DNA of 23,733 nt from Candidatus Heimdallarchaeota archaeon (GCA_030668165.1 DAOUUM010000003.1:1-23733), one strand, 5' to 3'; positions 8,150 to 16,650 are shown, numbered from the stretch's first letter. A program made the numbers and translations. The notes: generated by a model from the letters alone, not told the origin.

Positions 8150-8605
8150 ATGGACAGACAATTTAAAGTTTCTATGGAGCTAGTTGAGGGAACTCAAATG
8201 CAATTTTTGACCACATTTGATCAAGATCACTTTCCAAAATTGATGTTTGATGAGCCTGAATCGGTACCTGGTGGGCAAAATGAATTTCCCAATGCTTCCC
8301 GAGTTCTAGCTGCATCAATGGCAAACTGCCTATCTGCATCGATGATGTTTTGCTTGATTAAATCACGAATGCCAGCAGATCAGATAAAGACTGAAGCGGT
8401 TGGAACAATCTCCCGCAGTGAACAGGGATTTTGGAGGGTAAGTAAGGTGGATGTGAAATTACATGTTAAATATGGTGAGCTTGATGACAAAGTTAGAAAG
8501 AAATTTGAATTCTGTAAGGAGCGATTTTTCAATTACTGCATAGTTTCAGCCTCAATCAAAGAGGGAATTGAAATCAATGTGGATACCATTTTAGAACAAT
8601 TATAG
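8150..8605 (+). CDS. OsmC-family protein
   Basis: A 151-residue cytoplasmic protein of the OsmC/YhfA type. The conserved pattern is visible: a polar first half, PNASRVLAASMANCLSAS with Cys60 on the central helix, and the second family cysteine at Cys130 in FNYCIVSASI. OsmC and Ohr proteins use this cysteine pair to reduce organic hydroperoxides; other branches are poorly characterised. The pair is intact, so thiol peroxidase activity is possible, but the subfamily is not clear. Cys122 is an extra cysteine. The gene is single and its last six bases overlap the end of the convergent membrane protein gene. Confidence 0.88.
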   Translation: MDRQFKVSMELVEGTQMQFLTTFDQDHFPKLMFDEPESVPGGQNEFPNASRVLAASMANCLSASMMFCLIKSRMPADQIKTEAVGTISRSEQGFWRVSKVDVKLHVKYGELDDKVRKKFEFCKERFFNYCIVSASIKEGIEINVDTILEQL

Positions 8606-9031
8606 ACTATTAACAAAAATCATTCTCAAAAATTTTAAACTTGCAAGGGATATGGCAACACCGATTGATGTATACAATATCCCAAGATCGGTTTTAAATA
8701 AGGGAGAGTGTCTAAGCATGATTCCTATTGACATCATAACTACAACGATAACATAAGAATACCAAGGCTGAAAATTAAAGATGCTAACTGATTCAGGCAT
8801 GGCTTTAACACGATTAATATTTCTCCCTGCTACCACTAGGAACATGATAATAAACGGGATACTCAGGCCAATACCCAAAAGTATATGCTGAAATTTCCTT
8901 TCTGAGGAAAGAACTTCAAACCAACCTAGGGCAAGACTCAAAAGGAATATTCCTACAATGAACCACATGCTACCCGCTAGCAGATACAACCATTTCTTAT
9001 TCACTATTGGAGGTATTTTTTCTGCGTCCAC
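8600..9031 (-). CDS. four-helix membrane protein of unknown function
   Basis: A 143-residue protein with four hydrophobic segments (about residues 13-33, 47-67, 87-106 and 115-136) and short polar loops. I recognise no family. The start codon is GTG; a TATA-like TTAATTATA is centred 24 bases upstream and no Shine-Dalgarno site is present, so a leaderless GTG start is likely. It overlaps the OsmC-family gene tail to tail by six bases. Confidence 0.65.
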   Translation of the reverse strand: MDAEKIPPIVNKKWLYLLAGSMWFIVGIFLLSLALGWFEVLSSERKFQHILLGIGLSIPFIIMFLVVAGRNINRVKAMPESVSIFNFQPWYSYVIVVVMMSIGIMLRHSPLFKTDLGILYTSIGVAISLASLKFLRMIFVNSL

Positions 9032-9119
9032 AATCGAGCTAAAGTTTTACTATAATTAAGTGATACTTTGTGATATCAATTCAAAATCAATTTTGGAGTT
9101 GGTAGGAGAAATTGTATAT

Positions 9120-11012
9120 CTATTCCCTTTTGAGAACCATATTTTTGAACAAGAGGTACAGGGATACAGCTAAACCAACAAAAAAGCCAATTGATTCAAG
9201 GCTCTCAATGACCTTACTGATAAATGGTATCAAATCACTAAAAATAGATGCTGAAATGGGTAAATAAGCATGATGATCTCCAACAAAATCGGGTAAACTA
9301 GCTATATCAGCAAATATTTTGGTGATTATCAAAATAAATGCTGAACTTATTAGTAAAAAGAACACTTGATCATCATTTTCAACCTTCTCAACTGCAATGG
9401 ATACTGATAGAAATTTGAATGCACTGGTGATTATGAAATAAAATGGGATGAGCAAGATGGATAGTGGAATGAGCAGGTCACTTATCGAGAGTAAATCCAG
9501 ACTCAACTGCATAATTGGTTCAAATACACGTGGTAGATTGATTGGTGGAAGGTTAAATGAAAACTGATCCAACAATAGTTGCCAGAGGTTGAGAAACTTA
9601 TCCCACAAAATGCTCATCCATGTAAATAGGATGACAACTCGAGTTGATATTACAATCATTCTTGGTGCAGATCTCGTAACAATCTGACCAGTTCGGGCAA
9701 TGGACACCCCCTTGGATATAGATTTTATGAGAGCAAATAGAGTGTATCCCTCGGCAAATCCGATGACCACTGTGGCAAGACCGATGATTATTATAAAATC
9801 AAGTTCAATGATTCTCACTGCGGACTGTGCATTGAACAGGGAGGTCTCAAAAAAGACCCTAATCATCTCACCAACTGATAAACTCGTTATAGTTCCGGGA
9901 TCAAATGACAGATTCCGACCGGACATAAAATCAAATTCATAAATTGTATTACCAATAGAGCCGGTTGCAATCATCGTCAACAGATCCCAGACACCCCATA
10001 ACAAGGCAGGTAGAGCATAAAAAATAAATATAATTGGTATGACCATTGTGATATTTGAATACCCAAAAATAAATGTGAAACGTAGTAATTTGGCCAGAAG
10101 AATTACAAATTGAATTAACCACCAAATGAATATAAGAGCTATAACAATCAAAAATATTACTGATAATAGAGGGACATCTCCAAAGAAATTACTGACCAGC
10201 ATCCCGAGAAAAATCATGAGTAAAGGAGCAAGTACGAAGTATAGAGCCTTTTTCTTTCCATAGGGTCTCTTCTGTCTTTCCTCCTTGTCTTTTTTGAGGA
10301 CTCGTCTGCCATAGCGAGTAAAAAGAGCTATGAACATAAAAAGAGGGAAAATCAGATTGAAAACGAATAATGACATAAATATTAAACCACGTATATCAGC
10401 ATATGAAGCTCGATCAATCCCATCAGTGAGTAGATTAATACCAAATATTGAATCAAATCCTTGCACGACTGCAACTGGACCTGTAATCATATAGACATTG
10501 ATCAGAGAAACATCTAGTAAAAGATATATCTGACCCAAAAAACTTAAGGTAAGTAGGAAAAACCAAATCGATCTGGGAGATTTATAATTTTCAATATGAA
10601 ATTCTTCTTTCCTGTCAAAAAATAGCATTTTACTGAATGCCAAGAGCACTGCGATAAATAGTATACTGGAAATCAGAACTAACCATATAGCATTTGATGA
10701 GTCGAAAGAAACAACAATTAGGGGGTTAACTATATCACGACCACCAGAAATAATATCAGACAGATAGATAATGGTAACCATCATAGCTAGCATAACTATC
10801 CCTCCTGCCAATAGCTTCAATTTGTCACGAAAGTAGGTCTTCCATGGAATTCGTTTGATTTTATCAAATATTCTTTCCTCTGGTTCGTCCACTTCATCTG
10901 TGGGTTCTTCAATAACCTCCTCTGGAGTTGATGTGATTTCCTCCTCGTAAGCATCATAATCACTTGTAAAGGCTTCATCATCAAACTCCTCATCATCAAA
11001 TTCTTCACTCAT
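9120..11012 (-). CDS. large polytopic membrane protein of unknown function
   Basis: A 630-residue protein. Residues 1-48 are strongly acidic (runs of Asp and Glu), then about 12-13 hydrophobic helices span residues 67 to 625. Charged cytoplasmic loops include YGRRVLKKDKEERQKRPYGKKK at about residues 230-250. I see no transporter signature, catalytic motif or ATP-binding loop, and I cannot name a family. Its ATG follows the DUF4097 gene by 62 bases and has its own AT-rich box, so co-transcription is possible but not shown. The acidic N-terminus may be a flexible cytoplasmic tail. An envelope role is only a guess from its DUF4097 and PadR/HAAS neighbours. Confidence 0.7.
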   Translation of the reverse strand: MSEEFDDEEFDDEAFTSDYDAYEEEITSTPEEVIEEPTDEVDEPEERIFDKIKRIPWKTYFRDKLKLLAGGIVMLAMMVTIIYLSDIISGGRDIVNPLIVVSFDSSNAIWLVLISSILFIAVLLAFSKMLFFDRKEEFHIENYKSPRSIWFFLLTLSFLGQIYLLLDVSLINVYMITGPVAVVQGFDSIFGINLLTDGIDRASYADIRGLIFMSLFVFNLIFPLFMFIALFTRYGRRVLKKDKEERQKRPYGKKKALYFVLAPLLMIFLGMLVSNFFGDVPLLSVIFLIVIALIFIWWLIQFVILLAKLLRFTFIFGYSNITMVIPIIFIFYALPALLWGVWDLLTMIATGSIGNTIYEFDFMSGRNLSFDPGTITSLSVGEMIRVFFETSLFNAQSAVRIIELDFIIIIGLATVVIGFAEGYTLFALIKSISKGVSIARTGQIVTRSAPRMIVISTRVVILFTWMSILWDKFLNLWQLLLDQFSFNLPPINLPRVFEPIMQLSLDLLSISDLLIPLSILLIPFYFIITSAFKFLSVSIAVEKVENDDQVFFLLISSAFILIITKIFADIASLPDFVGDHHAYLPISASIFSDLIPFISKVIESLESIGFFVGLAVSLYLLFKNMVLKRE

Positions 11013-11074
11013 TGTGGATTGTATTAATAAAAATTAAAAAAGATATTGTGAAATTATTATTATTCTGATCAATA

Positions 11075-12103
11075 TTATTGTGTTATCTCAATTGATCCTG
11101 TGGTGGACTCACAGTAGAAATTCATAGTACCTGTTGATCCAGTTGTATCATTTGGAACATCTACACTACCAGTGGTTACATCTGCATCAAAATTCAATGA
11201 GATATCTGATCTGATCTCCATTTGACCATCAATAGAACCTGTGGTAGTATCAAGGAATATATCAAGGGTATAAGTCATGTTAGTAAGTTGACTCCAGTCA
11301 AACTCAATACCCCCAGTGGTTACATCTACATCTATCCTGGTATCTTGCATAAACTCCAGATCATAAAACTCGAAATCAACACCAGAGGTTGTAACATCCA
11401 CCAATATATCACCGTAAATTTTGAGGGAGTTGAGATTCAAATTGACGGAACCAGTGGTGGTAGTCATTAGGCTATCACCATAAATAATTCCATCGGTATA
11501 TCTGAAATCTGCACTTCCCGTTGTAGTTTCCAAGTAAAGTTGACTAACTTCGGGTGTAGAAGCTATGTCTACATCGATTTCTCCAGTTGTTGATTCAATA
11601 TTTAGATTTGAGATATTGAACCTGGAGTTAATTAATATTTGATGATCAAATACTAACTGCTCATCATCGAAATTAGTATTCTCATTGTAAATGAATTCCA
11701 TTACAAAAGTGTTACCAATTTCGCTAACATCCCATTCAAACATCTGATAATGCATAGAATGTTCATCTGTGGAATATACCATGGTTTCTATCTCAACGTC
11801 ATAATCAAGTGAACTATCAGTCTCAATCTCAATATCTCCACTCAGATTAACAATATTGAAATCTAATTGACTGGCATTAGTATTTTGTTCAACAGAATAA
11901 GTATCAACCAATTCTGCATTAATCATCAGATTTGGATTGTTAAAAGTGAAAAATAATACAATGGGACCGCTTATGGCCACAAGAACTATCACTGCAATAA
12001 CCATAACTTTGAATCCTCCACCAAAACGTCTTCGTTCAGGCATTCTGCTACCAGGTGGATAATAATGGCCATTTTTATCATATATACCAGGCTTGTCTTC
12101 CAT
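11075..12103 (-). CDS. membrane-anchored DUF4097-type repeat protein
   Basis: A 342-residue protein with a short cytoplasmic head (Arg-rich at 23-26), one transmembrane segment at about residues 31-54 and a long extracellular beta-strand region. The outer part contains about nine TTG[S/E/G]-type turns, near residues 172, 193, 215, 238, 262, 287, 310, 320 and 334, mostly 20-26 residues apart, each followed by alternating hydrophobic residues. This is the pattern of DUF4097 (putative adhesin) beta-solenoid proteins. In bacteria such proteins are often found with PadR and HAAS/DUF1700 proteins, also present here. A surface or envelope-stress role is plausible but unproven. A TATA box lies 27 bases before the ATG, and a near-perfect 24-base palindrome lies just beyond it. 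Confidence 0.8.
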   Translation of the reverse strand: MEDKPGIYDKNGHYYPPGSRMPERRRFGGGFKVMVIAVIVLVAISGPIVLFFTFNNPNLMINAELVDTYSVEQNTNASQLDFNIVNLSGDIEIETDSSLDYDVEIETMVYSTDEHSMHYQMFEWDVSEIGNTFVMEFIYNENTNFDDEQLVFDHQILINSRFNISNLNIESTTGEIDVDIASTPEVSQLYLETTTGSADFRYTDGIIYGDSLMTTTTGSVNLNLNSLKIYGDILVDVTTSGVDFEFYDLEFMQDTRIDVDVTTGGIEFDWSQLTNMTYTLDIFLDTTTGSIDGQMEIRSDISLNFDADVTTGSVDVPNDTTGSTGTMNFYCESTTGSIEITQ

Positions 12104-12124
12104 ATTATATTATATGTTTAATCG

Positions 12125-12135
12125 AATATATAAAT
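12125..12135 (-). promoter_or_regulatory. TATA-like box of the DUF4097 gene
   Basis: ATTTATATATT on the minus strand is centred 27 bases before the ATG at 12103, predicting a leaderless transcript. Confidence 0.55.
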
Positions 12136-12142
12136 CATTCAT

Positions 12143-12166
12143 TTGTTACCCTAATTAGAGTAACAA
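12143..12166. promoter_or_regulatory. 24-base near-perfect palindrome, likely operator
   Basis: The arms TTGTTAC (12143-12149) and GTAACAA (12160-12166) flank the inner palindrome CTAATTAG (12151-12158). Only one symmetric base pair fails to match over 24 bases. It lies about 8 bases upstream of the TATA box of the DUF4097 gene. This position suits an activator or repressor. The sequence differs from the repeats upstream of padR (TTGT-N3-ACAA), so a different regulator is possible. Confidence 0.5.
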
Positions 12167-12224
12167 TTATTAATTAATATTTGTTAATTTACAGGGGTTG
12201 TATTATGATATCAATAATTATCTT

Positions 12225-12290
12225 AACTTCCTTAGAAAATTTGGGTTTAGGTTTACCTATACCTAAGGTTCTGCACCTAGGAAATTAATT
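12225..12290. repeat. cluster of CCTA/TAGG words with a short inverted repeat
   Basis: TTAGGT (12247-12252) and ACCTAA (12261-12266) form an inverted repeat with an 8-base gap. CCTTAG and ACCTAGG copies lie on either side. This is in the gap behind the VOC gene stop and may act as its 3' end signal or a binding site. No other feature is seen between 12167 and 12316. Confidence 0.25.
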
Positions 12291-12316
12291 ATCATGATAT
12301 ATCCTTAATAGATAAA

Positions 12317-12712
12317 TCAAGACAAGGATTGATTGATTTCAATCAGATTTCCATCTGGATCTCTGAAGTGAGCAGTCCTTACAAACCATTCTTTTCTATC
12401 GGTTGGATTTGACAGGAACACTACACTGTTCTCCTTTAATCGCTTGAATTCAGCATCCACATCATCAACACGGAAAATTATTACGTCACTGTTATTACAT
12501 TCAATCATTTCGGGTACACAATCTTCTATGTTTAATGCCTTTGCCATCTCCTTAGCATCGAAAATAGAGAAAGTTGCAGATTTGGTATTAAATTCGGCAT
12601 AATTACTATTCTCATCTCCATTTTTGACCTCAAATCCAACTTTATCCCTGTAGAATTTGAAAGAGTCTGTATAACAGTTAGTCAATATACGTATATAATT
12701 TAGATCATACAT
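12317..12712 (-). CDS. VOC-superfamily (glyoxalase/bleomycin-resistance fold) protein
   Basis: A 131-residue protein with two beta-alpha-beta-beta-beta modules. Recognisable parts are DSFKFYRDKVGFEV near the start, a central VIIFRVDDVDAEFKRL, and the C-terminal HFRDPDGNLIEI typical of the fold. The family includes glyoxalase I, dioxygenases and antibiotic-binding proteins. The first metal-ligand position, normally His or Gln in the first strand, reads YIRIL here, while the distal His and Glu (HFRDPDGNLIEI) are present. A canonical metal site is therefore uncertain, and a binding or non-glyoxalase role is possible. The gene is divergent from the MBL-fold gene and has an AT-rich box about 26 bases before its ATG. 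Confidence 0.82.
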   Translation of the reverse strand: MYDLNYIRILTNCYTDSFKFYRDKVGFEVKNGDENSNYAEFNTKSATFSIFDAKEMAKALNIEDCVPEMIECNNSDVIIFRVDDVDAEFKRLKENSVVFLSNPTDRKEWFVRTAHFRDPDGNLIEINQSLS

Positions 12713-12755
12713 AGTGATTTTAATTTAATTCGTATTTTATTTAATTGTATTCCCG

Positions 12756-12782
12756 GAGGGTGAAAAAATGTACAATTCGTGA
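12756..12782 (+). promoter_or_regulatory. ribosome binding site and four-codon leader reading frame before the MBL gene
   Basis: GGAGGGTGA is followed after five bases by ATG TAC AAT TCG TGA (12768-12782). The TGA overlaps an ATG (TGATG) that opens the MBL-fold gene in another frame. The best Shine-Dalgarno site of the neighbourhood thus serves a four-codon frame ending exactly on the next start. This could be a translational-coupling leader, or an indel could have split an older start from its gene. Confidence 0.45.
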
Positions 12783-13630
12783 TGATTATTAGTTACGAAT
12801 TAAATATTAACATTATATGGAATAGATTAACAGAAATGACAGAATTCAATGATCCTGACAACTGGTTTGAAATTCATAGAATTGATAATTATCTCTATAC
12901 CATACGTGAGAGATTAGACCTGATCGAGCCAAGATTTCTTACAAAGTACATTAACAATTATCTAATTATTGGAGAACACACTGCAGCTCTGATCGATACT
13001 GGGACAGGCATTCACAAGATCTCGGCAATTATTAATAAATTGATAGCTGATCGTCAATTAATTATTATTAACACACATAACCATTTTGACCATGTTCTAT
13101 CCAATCATGAATTTTCAGAGGTATACATTCACAAGCTTGATTACAGGGAGATTGCGGATATTATTGATGTTAGTTATCTAGAGGATAGAGAAATTGAATC
13201 TTACGCCAGATTTAATTACAAAATTCCAAATTGTAAAATAATGAATATCCTTGAAGGTGGGGAGATCTTTGATCTGGGCAATATTACAATCGAAATCCTG
13301 CACACACCGGGACATACTCCAGGATCGATCTGTTTACTGAGCTCAGAAAATCACCTGTTTACAGGGGACGTTATACACTACGGATCAATGTATCTACCAC
13401 ATAACTATGAGAATTATGACAAATTACTAGTTGAGTTAAAATCAAAAATTGGAAACAAAACTAGATTATTTCCGGGTCATGAGAACTATAATGTCGGAAT
13501 CGAGTTAATTGACCAGTTTAATGAGGTATTTGGGAAAATTGAGAGAGCTGAATCTCACTATAATAAATTTCTCGATGCCAATGTCATTGAATTTGATAAG
13601 TTCTCCATCATTATTGAACATAAAGAATAG
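12782..13630 (+). CDS. metallo-beta-lactamase-fold hydrolase
   Basis: A 282-residue cytoplasmic MBL-fold enzyme. With residues counted from the ATG at 12782, the metal ligands are His99, His101, Asp103 and His104 (THNHFDH), His178 (TPGHTPGS), Asp196 (FTGDVIH) and His233 (FPGHE), the full dinuclear set. The HTPGHTPGS motif is typical of glyoxalase II-like and other thioester or lactone hydrolases of this fold. The substrate is not known. The start is uncertain: GTG at 12779, ATG at 12782 (coupled to the four-codon leader by TGATG) and ATG at 12836 are in frame. The last one lies closest to the start of homology (DNWFEIHRIDNYLY). Confidence 0.88.
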   Translation: MIISYELNINIIWNRLTEMTEFNDPDNWFEIHRIDNYLYTIRERLDLIEPRFLTKYINNYLIIGEHTAALIDTGTGIHKISAIINKLIADRQLIIINTHNHFDHVLSNHEFSEVYIHKLDYREIADIIDVSYLEDREIESYARFNYKIPNCKIMNILEGGEIFDLGNITIEILHTPGHTPGSICLLSSENHLFTGDVIHYGSMYLPHNYENYDKLLVELKSKIGNKTRLFPGHENYNVGIELIDQFNEVFGKIERAESHYNKFLDANVIEFDKFSIIIEHKE

Positions 13631-13694
13631 GAATCTAACTAATATTCCACTGATCCAAAAATAGACTTTTACATTAAACTAAATATATCAGTTC

Positions 13695-14990
13695 ATTAGA
13701 CTGCGTGAACTTATCTTATTCAGTATCCTCATTTTATCAAGTATCAATTTTGCAGAATCTGATGCAAATGATGTGAACATGAGAATATATGACTATCAAA
13801 CAGACCTTAGTTTCAATATGACCACCCACCCATTGAGAAATATATCATGGCCCCATTCAGCATCTCCAGCATTTATCACTCCGGATCAGACTATCGAATT
13901 GGGGGTGATCAATCTTGATGGGCCTATAATTTTGGAACTTGGTGATAGGGATTCCAAAACCCTATATGAATTGAGTTTGGTGAGTAATTACATTTACGAG
14001 ATTGATGGAGAAGTACCTGATGGCTTGTATGATCTTGTCCTCTCTGATGATACCGGAATTATTGATATCCAGACTCATAGTGTCAAAATTCTGGATGATG
14101 TGCCTAGGGGATTCAAATTTGTGCAGATCACAGATACACATTTGCCCTCCTATTCTACTGATAAACCGACTTTGGCAGTAGTCACAGAGGTGTTTGAAAA
14201 TATTACGCAGATCAATCCTGATTTTGTAATTATAACAGGGGATTTCATAGAAAATGTACTTACTTATCAGATTAACGAAACTACAAAAGAAATCCTTTAT
14301 CCTTACGAGTCAATAATTGAGCAGGGATTAGAATTTATTGATCAATGGCAATTACCCATATTCGTGGTCCCTGGAAATCATGATCTGGGAAATATCTATC
14401 TTAGAGGATCTGCATCACCAATCTGGTATTCTTACATGCCAAATTTTGTGCAGGAGTTTGAGTTTGGACCCGCCTCATTTGTAGGGTTTGGATCACTGAA
14501 TGGAATTACTCTTGATGAATTGGATCAGATTCAGAGTGCAATGGACAGAGCAACCAGAGATTTCATAATCCTATATACACATGCAGATTATGATAACAAA
14601 ATTGAGAATAACCAGGATGAGCTGGGAATGAGTCTAGTTCTCTATGGTCATGACCACGTCAGCTCTGTTGAATGGATAGATAAGACTTTATGGGTAGAGA
14701 CTCACAATGCTTATGAACCTAGTAAGTATGAACCAATTCAAGGATTTAGGGTTTTCGAGATGGAACAACCTTCAAAATTGATTGTCGATGGGAAGAGCTA
14801 TTCATTTGATTTTCCGGATATTGTTTATCCGGATCCAGTTACTGATATTACAGACACCTCAGATACCAGTACTAGTCTTACTAATTCAAGTAGTAACACA
14901 AGTGAAAGTCCAATAATATTTTCATGGTTATCTCTATCGCTATATACTACCATAATTATTTTGATAAACCTTAAACGTAAAAATGAATAG
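13695..14990 (+). CDS. secreted, membrane-anchored metallophosphoesterase
   Basis: A calcineurin-like phosphoesterase. Numbered from the GTG at 13773, its metal motifs are D121-T-H123, GD (156-157), GNHD (201-204), His270 (LYTHADY) and GHDH (292-295), all intact. Residues 20-105 form a beta-rich N-terminal domain. A Ser/Thr/Asp-rich stalk (about 345-375) leads to one C-terminal helix and a KRK tail, so the enzyme should be anchored outside the cell. The frame is open upstream of 13773 and encodes an ideal signal peptide ending near INFAES, yet it contains no ATG, GTG or TTG. I place the start at ATT 13695 (CTG 13701 is the alternative). A start at 13773 would lose the signal peptide. Substrate unknown. 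Confidence 0.8.
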   Translation: MRLRELILFSILILSSINFAESDANDVNMRIYDYQTDLSFNMTTHPLRNISWPHSASPAFITPDQTIELGVINLDGPIILELGDRDSKTLYELSLVSNYIYEIDGEVPDGLYDLVLSDDTGIIDIQTHSVKILDDVPRGFKFVQITDTHLPSYSTDKPTLAVVTEVFENITQINPDFVIITGDFIENVLTYQINETTKEILYPYESIIEQGLEFIDQWQLPIFVVPGNHDLGNIYLRGSASPIWYSYMPNFVQEFEFGPASFVGFGSLNGITLDELDQIQSAMDRATRDFIILYTHADYDNKIENNQDELGMSLVLYGHDHVSSVEWIDKTLWVETHNAYEPSKYEPIQGFRVFEMEQPSKLIVDGKSYSFDFPDIVYPDPVTDITDTSDTSTSLTNSSSNTSESPIIFSWLSLSLYTTIIILINLKRKNE

Positions 14991-15052
14991 TGATAATTAG
15001 ATTTCAGGTTAACAAATTCAAAACTTGCCTTTTGCAAGGGTAGAATCTGCAA

Positions 15053-15715
15053 TTATTGATTAGTTGTTTGATTCCCAAATTCAGTTTTTAGATCCTCTAG
15101 TAAATGATGTTTAACATAAAGACCTAGACCAACTACGCCTATCAATGGAGTCCAAATTAATTTCAGATCATAAGTAAGAAATTCTGTAATATCACTTGCA
15201 ATTGATGAATGTACCACGAGAAAGATGGTAGTTGAAGAAATAAAATTGAGGACCCCGTATATGAGTAGAGGAATATTATTTTTGCTCAACCTATATAAAT
15301 TTATTATTGCTATAGTGAGAGCAATATTTGCTACAAGGAAAAATGTCACCTGACTATCAAGATCCATTACTGAATCACTCCAAATATCAAAATCATCAAA
15401 TGCATTATCCAACTGTGATTGCCAAATTAGTCTAAGTACGACCCATGTAAATATGCCCAGAGAAGCAAGTAATTCACTTCCAATAGAACTATTTTGGTAT
15501 GATAAGATTAGCCCTATTCCAATAAGAACAAAACCAAGAGTATCCATTACATATACAATCTCAAAATCCATTAAATTACTAAATGTATTAGTGACAAATT
15601 CTGATTCCGCAGTCGAGCTGATATTAGAGAAAAACAGAATTATATTCTGGAGGATAACAAGTATAAAACCTGATGATATAATTATCAACTGATTTTTATT
15701 CACTTCACGTTCCAT
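15053..15715 (-). CDS. polytopic membrane protein of unknown function
   Basis: A 220-residue protein with about six or seven hydrophobic segments and short loops. No family is recognised. The frame extends upstream to an ATG at 15796, but the extra 27 residues are polar with two Cys and do not look like part of the protein. A TATA-like box (CTTATATATTT) lies 24 bases before the ATG at 15715, so I use that start, which begins MEREVNKNQ directly before the first helix. One extracellular-looking loop is acidic (DDFDIWSDSVMDLD). The gene is single and convergent with the metallophosphoesterase gene. Confidence 0.7.
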   Translation of the reverse strand: MEREVNKNQLIIISSGFILVILQNIILFFSNISSTAESEFVTNTFSNLMDFEIVYVMDTLGFVLIGIGLILSYQNSSIGSELLASLGIFTWVVLRLIWQSQLDNAFDDFDIWSDSVMDLDSQVTFFLVANIALTIAIINLYRLSKNNIPLLIYGVLNFISSTTIFLVVHSSIASDITEFLTYDLKLIWTPLIGVVGLGLYVKHHLLEDLKTEFGNQTTNQ

Positions 15716-15733
15716 AGGTTCGCTCCAAAAATC

Positions 15734-15744
15734 AAATATATAAG
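15734..15744 (-). promoter_or_regulatory. TATA-like box deciding the start of the 220-residue membrane protein
   Basis: CTTATATATTT on the minus strand is centred 24 bases before the ATG at 15715 and lies inside the longer open frame, arguing against the upstream ATG at 15796. Confidence 0.5.
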
Positions 15745-15840
15745 TTACACGCACGAATTTGCATGTATTGCAAATGAATTTTAATTTCGGGACCATTATT
15801 CTGAAATTATAGCCTTACCTTGAGATTTTGGCTTCATAGC

Positions 15841-16575
15841 TTATTCTTCAATAGCGTCATCTAGCTTTTCAGTTTGCTCAGTTTCTTTGACTTCATCAGT
15901 CTTCTCTTCATCAGCTTTCTTTTCTTTGGGTACTTCCTTGGGAATGGCTTTGGAGATAATTACCTGGGCAGCTTTTAGAGTTCTCTCTTTGAACTGAAAA
16001 CCATGTGAAACAACACTAATTATTGTGTTCGGGTTCATTTTATCAATTGGTTGGGCAAAAATTGCCTCATGTTTGGTGGGATCATATGCTGTTTTTCCAG
16101 GTTTGATTTTAATAATAGATACGCCCTCATTCTCAAACATTCCATCAATTCTCTGCAGTACCAGTTTAATCCCCTTCATATGCTCTTTGGGTATCTCTTC
16201 TGATCCATTCTCAATAATTCTGGATACATCATCTTTGACTGCGATCAACTTACCTAGGATCCTTGCAGATGCTATATCTGCAAAATCATCCCTCTGTTTC
16301 TCCAATCTTTTTCGATAGTTAATTGCACTGGCTCGTTCTCTTTTGATTTCTTCAAGTACTCGAACCTCAACAGTCTCCAATTCTTCCAATCTTTTCTTTG
16401 GTATCTCTACCATCTCGATGGGTTCTTCTATTTTCTCCTCTTCTTTTTCCTCTTTTCCATTATCAGATTTATCTTCTGTTTCTGACTTATCGACAATTTG
16501 ATCTTCGATCTTTTCTGGATCTTCATCAGATTTAATTATCTTATCATCTAGAGAATTTTCGGAACTCATTACCAT
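15841..16575 (-). CDS. grpE: GrpE, nucleotide exchange factor of DnaK
   Basis: A 244-residue GrpE. Residues 55-105 form the long coiled coil, 106-148 the four-helix bundle and 152-212 the beta-wing. Signature segments are YDPTKHEAIF (164-173) and GFQFKERTLKAAQVIIS (192-208). GrpE releases ADP from Hsp70 (DnaK) and resets the chaperone cycle in the cytoplasm. An acidic, probably disordered head (about 1-54) and a charged tail (215-244) make it longer than typical archaeal or bacterial GrpE (about 170-200 residues). dnaK and dnaJ are not in this window. Archaea that have the DnaK system are thought to have acquired it from bacteria. ATG codons at 16575 and 16569 are both possible starts. Confidence 0.95.
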   Translation of the reverse strand: MVMSSENSLDDKIIKSDEDPEKIEDQIVDKSETEDKSDNGKEEKEEEKIEEPIEMVEIPKKRLEELETVEVRVLEEIKRERASAINYRKRLEKQRDDFADIASARILGKLIAVKDDVSRIIENGSEEIPKEHMKGIKLVLQRIDGMFENEGVSIIKIKPGKTAYDPTKHEAIFAQPIDKMNPNTIISVVSHGFQFKERTLKAAQVIISKAIPKEVPKEKKADEEKTDEVKETEQTEKLDDAIEE

Positions 16576-16650
16576 TAGTTCTTGATTACTATTAATTGTA
16601 TTTAGATAGAATCAATGATTATTAAGCAATAATTAAACAAGTAAATTATC

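Noticed and set aside
15716..15796. Upstream extension of the 220-residue membrane protein to the ATG at 15796
   Set aside because: A good TATA-like box lies inside the extension at the correct distance from the ATG at 15715, and the added residues do not continue the membrane protein pattern.
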